Shown: positions 7,894-16,531, numbered from the stretch's first letter. The stretch is DNA of 64,000 bases from CATOSP01 sp965197545 (GCA_965197545.1 CBDANJ010000008.1:1984001-2048000), one strand, 5' to 3'. Translations and numbers: made by a program. Notes: a model not told the origin generated them from the sequence alone.

Positions 7894-8574
7894 TCACCTT
7901 CTCCAGCCCTGCCGCAGGAACTGCCGGAATCCCCACCTCTGCTTGATCTGGCCGAACGCCGGCTCCACCATTTCCATCAGCGGGGCGTGGGCGCTCCCGG
8001 CCTCGCCTCGTTCGCGGCTTCTGCCGCATCCAGTCCCTGGCGCTGCGATGAACGGATCGACGCCGCGGGCGTGAGGTCTGTCCACTTCTTTGCCGGGTAG
8101 CAACCCGGATCGGCGGAAGCGTCCCCGGGGACTGTGCCGAGGTTGCCGATGGCCTGCTCCAACATGGCCACGCCTGTCCCCTCCGTACCTGCTGGCCTCC
8201 TCTTCAGGTATCTCATCCGCCCGCCGCAGCAACCCCGCCACCCCGGTCTCTCACTGCGCCTCCCTTCTCCTTCATCCATCCGCAGCTCATGGTTTGGTGC
8301 TTCGAAGCACTTGGCCGTGACCCTGTTCCCGTCCATGGCCACGTGACCCAACGTCACCAGCCCCGCACGCCGGCACAGGGCAAGCACCTGCCCGAACAGG
8401 CCGGCGCTTCCACGTGGTCCTTGCAAAAGTCCGAGATGGTACGGCTGCGCCAGACCGGGGATGAAATAGGCCAGGTCGTTATCAGGCAACCGCGATTCCG
8501 GTGGGCGGCGGGCAGCAACAGATGCTAGTGGGGGCGCAGGGACGGAAGGTCTTGTTCTCCGCCGTCTGCTCCAT
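7894..8574 (-). pseudogene. IS1182-like transposase remnant
   Basis: Read on the minus strand from ATG 8574. The start (AENKTFRP) and then, after frame changes, DNDLAYFI, GLFGQVLALCRRAGLVTLGHVAMDG and the C-terminal VEPAFGQIKQRWGFRQFLRQG match IS1182-type transposases (quoted pieces are the recognisable blocks). The blocks lie in at least three frames and the middle of the protein is missing or scrambled, so it cannot be functional. No terminal inverted repeats were found. Confidence 0.7.
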
Positions 8575-8966
8575 CTATCACGTCTCCAAGACCCGGCATG
8601 GTGTATTTCTCGGACACGGAGCTTGGCGGTCAGCGTGGCGTACTCCTAGTAGAGCAACAGCATTGAAATGACGGGATAACCTACTCACGTTTCGCCCAAG
8701 ACCAGGGCCACTACAGCGTCGCTACGCAACCAAAACGGTTCCAGAGACCCATCATTCCAAAGATTTCTCACCACTAGCCGGACCCTTCCTTTGCGGTTTG
8801 GCTACGGTTTGGCGCAACTTTTTCCTGCACAGATCCAGACACAAAACAGCCCACAACACGGGGTGTGGGTAAGACCTCTCGTGATAAACCTCGGGTTTTT
8901 GGCATTTATGATCATAGAGCAGAAATCCCCGGGCACCAGGATGTTCAGCAGAAAAGGGATCTGGAT

Positions 8967-10454
8967 ATGACGATGGATCATGCGGTGGCACGGCTCGCTG
9001 TCTCTCCGGCGGCCCGGAGGGCCGCCCACACACTCATCCACCTGCCCATGGGCACCGTCGACCACGTGGCGCAAGCGCAGGGGCTGTCGCCCTACACCAT
9101 GTATCCCGCCGTGCGGGAGCTGGCCGGCGTCGGCCTCGTGGCCTCAAGGCCGTTGAGGGTCGACGGGGGCCAGGCGAACCGCTACTGGTTCACCCAGGAG
9201 GCCCTGGAACGGATGGGTCTGCACCATGACAGCTGGCACCTGCCCGGAGAACTCGCCCACCTCCTGGACCGGTTCCCCCTCACCCACCGGCTCTACCAGG
9301 CAGCCACCTCGATAGAGAGCCTGGGCCGGTTTGGGCGATTCGACTGGTTCTCCGGACTGGCCCTTGACGCTGCCGTCACGTACGAGCAGGGGTGGGTGGC
9401 GCTGCTCTGGTCCGGCCGGCTGGAGACCGAGAGGGGACTGGTCCGCCGCCTGACCCGACTTGGACACGATATGGTCGCCGGCAGCATCACTGACGACCCG
9501 GCCTGGCCGACATTTCTCCTTTGGGTGGTGGACGACCCGTGGCAGCGTGAGGTGGTGCTCCGGGCGGCCAGGAGGTTCCGGTTGCAGGACCAAATGGCCA
9601 TCTGGTGCGTGGCCGACGGCACCGTGTCCTGGCCCCGGAGCCCGCAGATCAGCCGCGGGGGCCTGCATCAGCCCCTGGTGCCCCGCTCCCTGGGGACCTG
9701 GACCTGGGACAGACGCATCGCCGCGTCCCTGTGGCACCCCAGTACCGGTCCACACTCGGAGGCCATGGTTCGGGTGGCGGCCGAGTGGCCCGGGTGCAGG
9801 ACAAGTCTTGTGCAGGCCGCCACCGGAGAGGGGGACAGGAAACGGACCGAACGGGGCCTCAGGCTCCTGCGGGACCAGCAGTGGCTGAGGTGTGAGAAGG
9901 TCAAGGGGGTCGGCCGCCATTCCATCACCTCCCGGGCGCTGAATGCCCTCGCCCGCCTGGACGGGACCTCCAACGGCAGAGCCGCCATGAGGCGCCACCT
10001 GCCCCCCTGGGAGCGGCGGGGGGTATCCCAGTCCCACGAGGACCAGGTGATGGACGTCATGGGTAGGTTTATGGCCCTGGGTCTGGCGGTGGCTGCCGGC
10101 TGGCGGTCCTGGGAGCACATGGGTGCCCATGGCGCGATAAAGCCGGACGGTATGGTAAGACTCACTCAAAGTCCCTACGGCCCCGGATGGCACTACATCG
10201 AACTCGAGCAGTCGGCTCGCCGCACACAAAAGCTGGCCAACAAGATGCGTGGCTACGCATCCGACCGGCGCCAGGACGACTGGCCGGTGCTGGTGGTGGT
10301 GTGGGACGACGAGGCCGAGCGTATCCTGCACGAGCTCGGGCGGGAGATGCGGATCCGGATGATCACCACCACGAGGAGGCGCCTGGCTGATCACGGTGCG
10401 GTGGGCAGTGCGGCGATCTGGTCCATGTACGGCCTGCCCGTGCCCCTGGGATAG
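8967..10454 (+). CDS. Replication-relaxation family protein of an integrative element
   Basis: ATG 8967 preferred (AAGGGA about 7 nt upstream), 495 aa; an upstream GTG at 8865 would add 34 residues. Near the N-terminus there is a winged-helix-like region (GTVDHVAQAQGLSPYTMY, then VGLVASRPL). The C-terminal part has the block typical of replication-relaxation (PF13814) proteins: IKPDGMV, YIELEQSARR, KMRGYA and WPVLVVVWDDEAE. Such proteins are found on plasmids and integrative elements and are thought to act in element replication or transfer. The neighbouring XRE regulator and tyrosine recombinase support an element remnant here. The family call rests on motif memory. Confidence 0.65.
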   Translation: MTMDHAVARLAVSPAARRAAHTLIHLPMGTVDHVAQAQGLSPYTMYPAVRELAGVGLVASRPLRVDGGQANRYWFTQEALERMGLHHDSWHLPGELAHLLDRFPLTHRLYQAATSIESLGRFGRFDWFSGLALDAAVTYEQGWVALLWSGRLETERGLVRRLTRLGHDMVAGSITDDPAWPTFLLWVVDDPWQREVVLRAARRFRLQDQMAIWCVADGTVSWPRSPQISRGGLHQPLVPRSLGTWTWDRRIAASLWHPSTGPHSEAMVRVAAEWPGCRTSLVQAATGEGDRKRTERGLRLLRDQQWLRCEKVKGVGRHSITSRALNALARLDGTSNGRAAMRRHLPPWERRGVSQSHEDQVMDVMGRFMALGLAVAAGWRSWEHMGAHGAIKPDGMVRLTQSPYGPGWHYIELEQSARRTQKLANKMRGYASDRRQDDWPVLVVVWDDEAERILHELGREMRIRMITTTRRRLADHGAVGSAAIWSMYGLPVPLG

Positions 10455-10871
10455 GCACCTATGCCGTCCTTTACCTCTCTTGCATCCCGACACGCCGCCA
10501 GCCCGGAAATCCCGCAGACCAAATGTCTTTATCCCAAATGAGGGCTACCGGATGGACGAGGCCCGGCTGGCTGCGGCCCACAAATCCATGGCCACCTGGC
10601 CAATCGTCGTCTTCCTCCTGGCGACCTTCGGCCTGCCTTGGTCGGGTGTGAGGCAATCCATACGATGATCGGATAGAGGGGTGGACGGCTCGAACCACAC
10701 AGCATCGATACCATCGCCCAAATACTCCGCCCAAATACTCCTGGAACACCCGGCTTTCGCTGCGGAGCCCCAAAACGGTGCACGCGCGGTGCGGGAGTGG
10801 AGTAGGGCGGAGGTGAAGTATAGGTGGGCAGGTTGGGCAGCAAACCGGCGCACCGAAGGAGTCAGGCCCAG
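10455..10871. other. Intergenic stretch, 417 bp
   Basis: No supportable gene. A 38-codon frame from ATG 10552 has one hydrophobic segment (WPIVVFLLATFGLPW) but no strong context. A 14-bp direct repeat (CGCCCAAATACTCC) occurs back to back at 10715-10728 and 10729-10742 upstream of the XRE regulator and could be a binding site. Confidence 0.4.
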
Positions 10872-11159
10872 ATGGCAAGCTACCACCCGACAGAGTTCTC
10901 GGTCCTTCTCAGGGACCTCAGAGAGAGGTCCGGAAAGAGCAGGTACCGGCTGGCGCAATTCAGTGGCATCAACGAAGCCTACCTCTCCCGGCTGGAAACG
11001 GGCGAACGGCACCGGCCCACGAGGGACACGGTGGTCAAACTCGGTCTGGCCCTGGTCGCCGATTCGTCATCAGTGAGTCTTGACGATGTGAACGAGCTCC
11101 TGCTGTCCGCGGAGCATGCCCCTCTCCGTGGTCGAGGGGAATCGTTTGCTTTCAACTGA
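10872..11159 (+). CDS. XRE-type helix-turn-helix regulator
   Basis: 95 aa from ATG 10872, preceded by AAGGAG at 10 nt. The N-terminal half is a Cro/CI helix-turn-helix: LLRDLRERSGKSRYRLAQ, then FSGINEAYLSRLETGE and PTRDTVVKLGLAL. The C-terminus is short and gives no ligand domain. It lies convergent to the tyrosine recombinase (stop-to-stop 17 nt) and downstream of the replication-relaxation gene. It is likely the repressor or immunity-type regulator of the integrative element. Confidence 0.85.
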   Translation: MASYHPTEFSVLLRDLRERSGKSRYRLAQFSGINEAYLSRLETGERHRPTRDTVVKLGLALVADSSSVSLDDVNELLLSAEHAPLRGRGESFAFN

Positions 11160-11176
11160 CGGGGAGCGAACACGGA

Positions 11177-12262
11177 TCATCCTTTTCTGGATGGATGCCT
11201 GACCCCGGACCTGCCCCGTCCGAACCGGACGGCGTTGGGGCGTCTCGGGCCACTCCAACCATCGCTGTTGACGCTGTTCCGCAAAGGCCTGGCGCCCCGG
11301 ATTTCGAACCGGTCCATCGGAGAGAACTCCTGGCTCACCTGGGCAGCCATCCGGTTCGCGATGTGAACGTACCTTTCCACCATGGCCAGGGTCGTGTGGC
11401 CGAGGTTCTGTTTCAACAGGAACACGTCCCCGCCGTTCAACAGGAACCGGGTCGCGTACGTATGCCTGAGCAGGTGAGGATGAAGTCTGAGAACCCCGGC
11501 GGACTTTGCGAGCCGCGTGGTCAGAGAGCGCAGGGCGTCGGAAGTCATGGCACACCCGTCCATGCACAGGAAGAAGACGTCGGCACCCGGTTCAGTGGTC
11601 TTGGCGCGGTAGAGCCGGTCGTAGTTGAGCAAAGAACTACGGCAGTTGGCGCCAAAGGCAACGATCCGTTCCTTGTCACCCTTTCCAAGCACCTTGACGT
11701 ATTGTTCTTCCAGGTGAACGTCACCGTACTTCAGGGTAACGACCTCGGAGAGCCGCAACCCTGTGTCCAGCATCAGGGAGAATATGGACGTATTCCGTGC
11801 CCCAAGCTCCGTGTCCGGGTCCATGCAGCCGAACATTCTCTCGATCTCATCGTCCGTCAGGATCTCGATCTCCTTCTGCCGGACCTTCGGCGGTCTCAGA
11901 TCCCCCAACCGGTTGGTCTCGGTATACCCCCGGCGGTGCAGCCAGGCGAAGAAGGCCCTGAGCGCCCGCACGCGGCAGTTCACCGTGTGGCTGGACGCAC
12001 GCTCTCCCCGTACTCCCCTTCTGCCCTGAAGATGAATAATGAAGTGCCTGACCTCATCCTCTCCAAGGTCGCGCAGGCGGGTGGACATGCCCTCGCCGCT
12101 CAACCAGTTCTGGAACAGGCCCAGGGACTGGTTGTACCAGCGCAGGGTCTTCTCGGACTTGCCGTCGGACCTGTTGTGGAGATCGAACCGCTTCACCAGT
12201 TCGGAGAGTTCCAGCTTGCCCTTGTTCACGTTCCGGCCCCGCGTGGTTCTTCTACCAGCCAT
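11177..12262 (-). CDS. Tyrosine recombinase (integrase) next to tRNA-Arg
   Basis: 361 aa from ATG 12262; an upstream in-frame start would add 14 residues. The N-terminal SAM-like core-binding domain (KSEKTLRWYNQSLGLFQNW ... LRAFFAWLHRRGY) is followed by the catalytic domain. All active residues are visible: Arg in DTGLRLSEV, Lys in LGKGDKERIV, HLLRHTYATR (HxxR), His in LGHTTLAM and the nucleophile Tyr in VERYVHIA. The gene starts about 190 bp from the 3' end of tRNA-Arg and reads away from it, the usual layout for an element integrated at a tRNA 3' end. No second att copy of the tRNA end was seen in the window. Confidence 0.9.
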   Translation of the reverse strand: MAGRRTTRGRNVNKGKLELSELVKRFDLHNRSDGKSEKTLRWYNQSLGLFQNWLSGEGMSTRLRDLGEDEVRHFIIHLQGRRGVRGERASSHTVNCRVRALRAFFAWLHRRGYTETNRLGDLRPPKVRQKEIEILTDDEIERMFGCMDPDTELGARNTSIFSLMLDTGLRLSEVVTLKYGDVHLEEQYVKVLGKGDKERIVAFGANCRSSLLNYDRLYRAKTTEPGADVFFLCMDGCAMTSDALRSLTTRLAKSAGVLRLHPHLLRHTYATRFLLNGGDVFLLKQNLGHTTLAMVERYVHIANRMAAQVSQEFSPMDRFEIRGARPLRNSVNSDGWSGPRRPNAVRFGRGRSGVRHPSRKG

Positions 12263-12371
12263 CTTACGTACTTGCCTCGGTCCTGAGAATTGTCCGTCAG
12301 GCAAGCAGGGAACCAGAAGCGGATTCGTGAGCGAGGAGCAGGCAGCTGATCGGATGCTTCGTGAGCCAAAG

Positions 12372-12395
12372 AAAAAAGCCGCCGGGTCCGGCGAC
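12372..12395 (-). terminator. Rho-independent terminator behind tRNA-Arg
   Basis: On the minus strand GTCGCCGG and CCGGCGGC form an 8-bp stem with a tiny loop, followed by six T (complement of A 12372-12377). It lies 59 nt downstream of the tRNA-Arg CCA end on the same strand. Confidence 0.75.
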
Positions 12396-12453
12396 TTCTT
12401 GCCCTCGGAGACCCCCTGGGCAGGGGTGAATCCGAGCTGGATCGTAGCTGTAG

Positions 12454-12529
12454 TGGCGTCCCAGGCAGGATTCGAACCCGCGACCCGCTGCTTAGAAGGC
12501 AGCCGCTCTATCCACTGAGCTACTGGGAC
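12454..12529 (-). tRNA. tRNA-Arg (anticodon UCU), CCA encoded
   Basis: Cloverleaf read on the minus strand from 12529: acceptor GTCCCAG pairs with CTGGGAC, D-arm GCTC...GAGC, anticodon stem CTGC-x-CTTCTAA-x-GCAG with anticodon TCT, and T-arm CGGGTTCGAATCCTG. Discriminator G at 12457 is followed by encoded CCA (12456-12454). The 3' end faces the tyrosine recombinase gene. Confidence 0.95.
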
Positions 12530-12724
12530 TTGGGCATTAAATAAGTGTGAGGTTTCCGCTTGTTCGGTACTCTAGGTCCTACGGTTGGCCCACGCCTCGA
12601 TGTTACGGACGCTACAGCGTGATTATATCAGAAGGTTTCAGGCGTCGGGCGTAGCGTATCACCATAACGGAGACCAGCGGCGACTGAAGGGGAGACCAGT
12701 CGCCGTCGGCTTATGTTGGACCAA

Positions 12725-13110
12725 CTAGAGGAACGAAAATAAGGGGCAGGCCGATATTGCCCTTAGTCTCCTGCAACTGGCGCCGGGATAGCAGAGGCGG
12801 TCGCACGCTCCGCCAAGGCATGGCTCCATGGCGTGTCTTTCGTAGGCTTCGTTCCTGACGGTGAAGCGCGCCAGGAAGGCCAGGGGCGCGACGAGGGCCA
12901 CCCCCACGCCCAGGATTAGCAGCGCCTGTTCGGTATTAAGGCTCTCCACCCGGAACAGGAACCCGGAGGCCACCGCTCCGGCATTGCCGCCAACTCCCAC
13001 GACGCCGGCTACCGATCCCAGAGCATTCCGGTTGATGAAGGGCACCACGGAATAGGTGGCCCCCCGGACATCTGGACGAAGAGGCTGAAGAAAATCATGG
13101 CCCCTACCGC
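12725..13110 (-). pseudogene. NarK/NNP-type nitrate-nitrite transporter fragment
   Basis: The minus-strand translation has the C-terminal signature of nitrate/nitrite MFS transporters: FFSLFVQMSGG, ATYSVVPFINRNALGSVAG and VGVGGNAGAVASGFLFR. The first block is in a different frame from the rest; one G is missing from the run at 13060-13065. The 5' part is absent: the fragment ends at the IS5-family element starting at 13113, and no further transporter sequence appears beyond that element. The last 40 residues of the frame look non-native. Dead gene. Confidence 0.8.
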
Positions 13111-13338
13111 TAGGGGGTGACGTCAAAACAGCGAGAGAGTGGTAGATTGGTGGAAATAGGGAGAGTGTGGAAGGTGGGGAGTATGACGGCAGCGCACCGG
13201 CGCCACGATATGACCGACGACGTTTGGGAGCGGCTGCGGCCGCACCTGCCTGGGGAAGAGGGCCAGAGAGGCCGGCCGGCCCATGACAACCGGCAGTTTA
13301 TCGACGCCGTGTGCCGGATTCTGCGCACCGGCGCTCCC

Positions 13339-13362
13339 CCGCATCAAGTACGGGGCAGGCTC
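13339..13362 (+). repeat. Palindromic repeat, in-frame insertion 1
   Basis: 24 extra nt (8 codons) between GAP and WRDLPP of the transposase. Together with the two preceding C they read CCCCG-CATCAAGTA-CGGGGCAGGCTC, with stem CCCCG/CGGGG. Confidence 0.8.
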
Positions 13363-13410
13363 TGGCGGGATTTGCCCCCGGACTACGGAGACTGGAAGAA
13401 CACCCATCGG

Positions 13411-13440
13411 CCCCCCCGGTCAAGCCGGGGAGCTAAAGGC
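13411..13440 (+). repeat. Palindromic repeat, in-frame insertion 2
   Basis: 27-30 extra nt between THR and FCRRRDRG of the transposase, with stem CCCCGG/CCGGGG around TCAAG. The tail GAGCTAAAGGC differs from the other copies, so the boundaries are approximate. Confidence 0.65.
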
Positions 13441-13542
13441 TTTTGCCGCCGGCGGGACCGGGGCGTCTGGGCAGGACTGTTGGAGGCAGTGATTGAGGAC
13501 GCGGATTTCGAGTGGCTGATGATAGACGCCGGCTATATCAAG

Positions 13543-13566
13543 AGCCTGCCCCGTACTGGATACGGG
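13543..13566 (-). repeat. Palindromic repeat, in-frame insertion 3 (inverted)
   Basis: 24 extra nt (8 codons) between YIK and AHPHSAG. On the minus strand with flanking bases it reads CCCCG-TATCCAGTA-CGGGGCAGGCT, identical over this span to the copy at 26543-26567. Confidence 0.8.
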
Positions 13567-14087
13567 GCCCATCCCCACAGCGCCGGCGCCCGGGGCGGGA
13601 ATCAGTCCATTTCCCGCACAAAAGGGGGCTGAACAGCAAGCTGCACCTGGCGGTGGACTCCCACGGAATGCCGGTAAGGCTGGCGGTGACCGGGGGTACC
13701 GTTGCCGACTGCTCCCGGGCTATGCCCTCTGATTGAGGGCATAGAGGCGGAGTGCCTGCCGGCGGACAAAGCCTATGACACCAATGAAATCATAGCCGCC
13801 GTCCGGGAATTGGGAATGGACCCGGTGATACCGCCCAAAAGCAACCGGAGGGAAAAGCGGGACTATGACCGGGCGCTGTACCAGTTGCGGCACTTGGTGG
13901 AGAACGGATTCCTGGAATTCAAGCGGTGGCGCGGAGTGGCGACCCGTTATGCCAAGAGAACGGCATCATACCTGGCCATCTGCCAACTCCGGGCAGTGAT
14001 GGTCTGGAGCAAACTCTTTTGACGACACCCCCTAAGAATGTTAAGTGATTTGGGTAGTCAAGTATATAATTCCCATTATTTGGCTTA

Positions 14088-14959
14088 GAGCCTGTCTACG
14101 ATCTCTGGGATATGTTAAGTTGAGGCTATTACCAAGGCGAGGTAATCATGTCTCATTCCTATCCCAGCGACATCAGCCGGGAGCAATTCGCCCGGATTCT
14201 TCCCACGTTGGAATTGGCCCGACGACGGACCAAGCCCCGCACCGTGGACTTGTATGATGTTTTCTGCGGGGTGCTCTACTTGCTGAAAAGCGGTTGCCAG
14301 TGGCGGATGCTCCCGGCGGACTTCTCCGACTGGCGTACCTGCTACGAGTATTTCCGGCAATGGAGTGAGCGGCCCGGCCCGCAGGAAGAGTCCATTCTGG
14401 AGCAGGTCTTAAAAAAAATCGGTTGGCGCGGCCCGCCCTCGTGGAAACGGGGGAATGGACGGAGCGAGCAGACCAGCTTCTGCATCGTGGACTCCCAGAG
14501 CGTCAAGAACACCGACAGCGCCGGGAACAAGGGCTATGACGCGGGCAAGAAGGTGTCCGGGATCAAGCGCCACGTCGCGGTGGACAGCCAGGGGTTGCCC
14601 CATGCGATTCACGTGACCACCGCTGACGTTGCCGACCGGGCTGGGGCTTTGGCAATGTTTGAACAAAGCCGGGCCGACCTGAGCCGGGTGCAGAATGTGA
14701 TGGCCGACGGGGGCTACACCGGGAAGCCCTTCGCCGCAACGGTGCAGAACCTGCTGGGAGCCTCGGTGGAAGTGGTGAAACGCAATGAAGCACACACTTT
14801 CGTGGTGCTGCCGAAACGCTGGGTGGTGGAGCGGTCTTTCGCCTGGCTGGAGAAGTGCCGCCGACTATGGAAGAACTGCGAGGGAAAGCTCAATACCAGC
14901 CTGCAAATGGTGGTCCTCGCCTTCGCGGTGCTAATCCTGAAGAGATTGTAAACAGGCTC
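14088..14959 (+). mobile_element. IS5-family element with intact transposase
   Basis: Ends 14088-14106 (GAGCCTGTCTACGATCTCT) and 14941-14959 are reverse complements with two mismatches. The flanking trinucleotides are TTA (left) and TCA (right), so a 3-bp target duplication is not exact. The element is 872 bp with one gene filling it. Confidence 0.88.
14148..14951 (+). CDS. IS5-family DDE transposase, apparently intact
   Basis: 267 aa. It has the N-terminal DUF4096-like region (REQFARILPTLELARR ... GVLYLLKSGCQWRMLPADF) and the DDE core: first Asp in CIVDSQSVKNTDSAG, second in DGGYTGKP, and the C-terminal WVVERSFAWLEKCRRLWKNCE containing the catalytic Glu. Preceded by GGCGAGG in AAGGCGAGGTAATC just before ATG. 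Full length for the family and without lesions, so it could still be active, unlike the adjacent IS at 13113-14032. Confidence 0.93.
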   Translation: MSHSYPSDISREQFARILPTLELARRRTKPRTVDLYDVFCGVLYLLKSGCQWRMLPADFSDWRTCYEYFRQWSERPGPQEESILEQVLKKIGWRGPPSWKRGNGRSEQTSFCIVDSQSVKNTDSAGNKGYDAGKKVSGIKRHVAVDSQGLPHAIHVTTADVADRAGALAMFEQSRADLSRVQNVMADGGYTGKPFAATVQNLLGASVEVVKRNEAHTFVVLPKRWVVERSFAWLEKCRRLWKNCEGKLNTSLQMVVLAFAVLILKRL

Positions 14960-15706
14960 TCAGTCGTAGAGTTGGAGCCCGCCCTCGGGTGAAGGGAAGT
15001 CTTCGTTGGTGTCGAACATCCAATAGAAGGCGTTGCTTAGCACCCTGCTGTTGGTCTCGCCGCTGAACCGGTGGTCGCAGTCCGGCACCTGCCGGATGTG
15101 CAGGGAGCGGGCCGACAGAGCGCCCGATTGCAGCACGTATGCCAGGAGCCCGGCCATCGGGTCGTTGGCTCCGTAAGCAAGGTAAATGTCCCCGGTGAAC
15201 TGCTCCATTCCCAGGTAGAAGGGGTCGCCCACGCTGTCGTACGTGGACAAAAGCAGGATTCGCTTCACCTGCTGGAAGCGCCAGGCCACCGCGCCGACGG
15301 CGGACCCGCCGGAAGAGAACCCCGCCATGTATATCATGGGGTCTTCCTGACCGCAAAGTTCGCGGGAATTATGCAAGCAATACTCGGTGGTGTAACCCAG
15401 ACTGTCGATTAGTAGTTGGTTCCAACTCGCGCCCTGATGAGAATACGGTTCCCAGGGCAATTGGACCTGGAAGTCGGGCCTGGGTGCGTTGTAGGTGACG
15501 AAAGTGGCGGCGTTCTGGCCCTGCAGGTGCCGGCCCAGCTTCATCCAACGGTCGTGCCGGCCGTCTTTGAGCTCTCCCGACCCCGGCGAGTTGATGACGA
15601 TTAACCCCGAAGACGTGGGATAGGCCGTAATGGGCACTTCGTAGGTCACCGTTTGGTCCCGGTGGTCCTGTATCTGCCTGACCAGCGTCTCGTCTATGCG
15701 GTCCAT
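14960..15706 (-). CDS. Alpha/beta hydrolase, 3' end abutting an IS
   Basis: 248 aa from ATG 15706. Nucleophile elbow GFSSGGSA, acid in AYGANDPMAG and His in PDCDHRFSG give a plausible Ser-Asp-His triad; the N-terminal VINSPGSGELK and WMKLGRHL fit a small dienelactone-hydrolase-like fold. No signal peptide. The stop codon TGA (14962-14960) is the first triplet outside the IS inverted repeat, so the native C-terminus may have been cut when the IS inserted. The start overlaps no gene; the aspartic-protease gene starts 58 bp away on the other strand. Confidence 0.75.
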   Translation of the reverse strand: MDRIDETLVRQIQDHRDQTVTYEVPITAYPTSSGLIVINSPGSGELKDGRHDRWMKLGRHLQGQNAATFVTYNAPRPDFQVQLPWEPYSHQGASWNQLLIDSLGYTTEYCLHNSRELCGQEDPMIYMAGFSSGGSAVGAVAWRFQQVKRILLLSTYDSVGDPFYLGMEQFTGDIYLAYGANDPMAGLLAYVLQSGALSARSLHIRQVPDCDHRFSGETNSRVLSNAFYWMFDTNEDFPSPEGGLQLYD

Positions 15707-15764
15707 CGGTCTATACTGCCAAGGAAGAGAATTTAACGCAAGCGCGCAAAGACGCAGCGAGGCA

Positions 15765-16136
15765 ATGAAAATGGGAACTTTCAGCGTTATGCTCGAAGTG
15801 AAAAGCACAAATGGCGGGGAGTACGCCAGTGTCGAGGCGCTGGTCGATACGGGCGCGTCCTACACTGTCCTGGGCGAGGACTTGTTGGCGAGTCTGGGGA
15901 TCCAACCGGACGAACAGGAGCAGTTTCAGTTGGGCGATGACAGCATCGTCGAATGGGACATAGGTGAAGCGCGGATGCGTTTGGGAGGGTCGGAAAGGAC
16001 CACTCCCGTCGCCTTCGGGCTGCCCGGCGTCAGCCCATTGCTCGGGGCATTGACTTTGCAAATTTTCAGGCTGACGGTTGACCCGATGAACGAGCGGCTT
16101 GTCCGATTGCCGCCTGTAAGGGCACGGCCCATATAA
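15765..16136 (+). CDS. Clan AA (retropepsin-like) aspartic protease
   Basis: 123 aa from ATG 15765 (a second ATG lies at 15771). VEALVDTGASYTVLG is the D-T-G active-site motif of retropepsin-like proteases, followed by LASLGIQP and a later LLGALTLQIF hydrophobic-glycine block. Such small bacterial proteins act as dimers. No signal peptide. Divergent from the hydrolase gene. Known targets are few, so the role is open. Confidence 0.85.
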   Translation: MKMGTFSVMLEVKSTNGGEYASVEALVDTGASYTVLGEDLLASLGIQPDEQEQFQLGDDSIVEWDIGEARMRLGGSERTTPVAFGLPGVSPLLGALTLQIFRLTVDPMNERLVRLPPVRARPI

Positions 16137-16283
16137 GTTTGGCTCCCGTATTGCCTCGGAAATTATGTAATTCGGCAAGGCTATGTAAAGGTTAGAAACT
16201 ACAGTCCGATATATGGATCATGGAGTTTACAACTAATAGTGCGAGGTTTGACCACATCGTCAGACAAATGGCCTACTACCGTT

Positions 16284-16531
16284 TCAATCTGGTCTTGTCG
16301 GATAGATATGTTGGAGCTTACTACGAGCGTCATGGGTGGAAAACCGCCAGTCTATGACTGATTTTGCTTCGTTGCTCTCGAATGCGAGCGCCCCAACCTC
16401 TCGCCGCAGCGCCGGCTCATCGTTGATACGGTGGTCCAGACATTGTCTGCTGAAGACGCTCAACTCGATCTCAGCCATGTTCAGCCAGCTTCTATGGGTG
16501 GGAGTGTAATGGAAGAATAGATCACGTTACC
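16284..16531 (-). pseudogene. IS630-family transposase, C-terminal fragment
   Basis: On the minus strand from about 16531 the frame reads FFHYTPTHRSWLNMAEIEL, then SRQCLDHRI and VIDWRFSTHDARSKL, the C-terminal part of IS630-type transposases (SWLNMAEIE carries the last catalytic acid). It is preceded by an in-frame stop, and about two thirds of the protein is missing. No inverted repeats found. Confidence 0.85.

Larger units (their letters stand above)
13183..14022 (+). pseudogene. IS5/IS427-type transposase with in-frame palindrome insertions and a frameshift
   Basis: ATG 13183. Recognisable blocks: MTDDVWERLRPHLPG, GAP-[8 residues]-WRDLPPDYGDW, NTHR-[about 10]-FCRRRDRGVW, MIDAGYIK-[8]-AHPHSAGARGGNQ, LHLAVDSHGMPVRL, ADKAYD and the C-terminal YDRALYQLRHLVENGF. 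The bracketed residues are extra relative to the family and are encoded by the palindromic repeats at 13339, 13411 and 13543. At 13622-13630 the frame ends in TGA after AAAAGGGGGC, where a -1 shift (common in this IS group) continues into the second frame. A second shift near 13726-13730 (an extra base in CCCTCTG) is a true lesion. Not functional as it stands. Confidence 0.85.
13113..14032 (+). mobile_element. IS5-family element (IS427-like) with TA target duplication
   Basis: Inverted ends: 13113 onwards reads GGGGGTGACGTCAAAA; the complement of the right end reads GGGGGTGTCGTCAAAA (one mismatch over 16 bp, continuing xAG). TA flanks both sides (13111-13112 and 14033-14034). The 920-bp element lies in the narK-type pseudogene. 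Its transposase is disrupted. Confidence 0.85.

Noticed and set aside
9144..10493. 449-codon antisense frame over the replication-relaxation gene
   Set aside because: Composition is low-complexity Pro/Gly/His with no motifs; the plus strand holds a coherent protein.
10552..10668. 38-aa hydrophobic ORF
   Set aside because: No ribosome site or conservation evidence; one hydrophobic stretch in 38 codons is easily random.
11195..12286. 363-codon plus-strand frame over the tyrosine recombinase
   Set aside because: Shadow; the minus strand has the full catalytic set.
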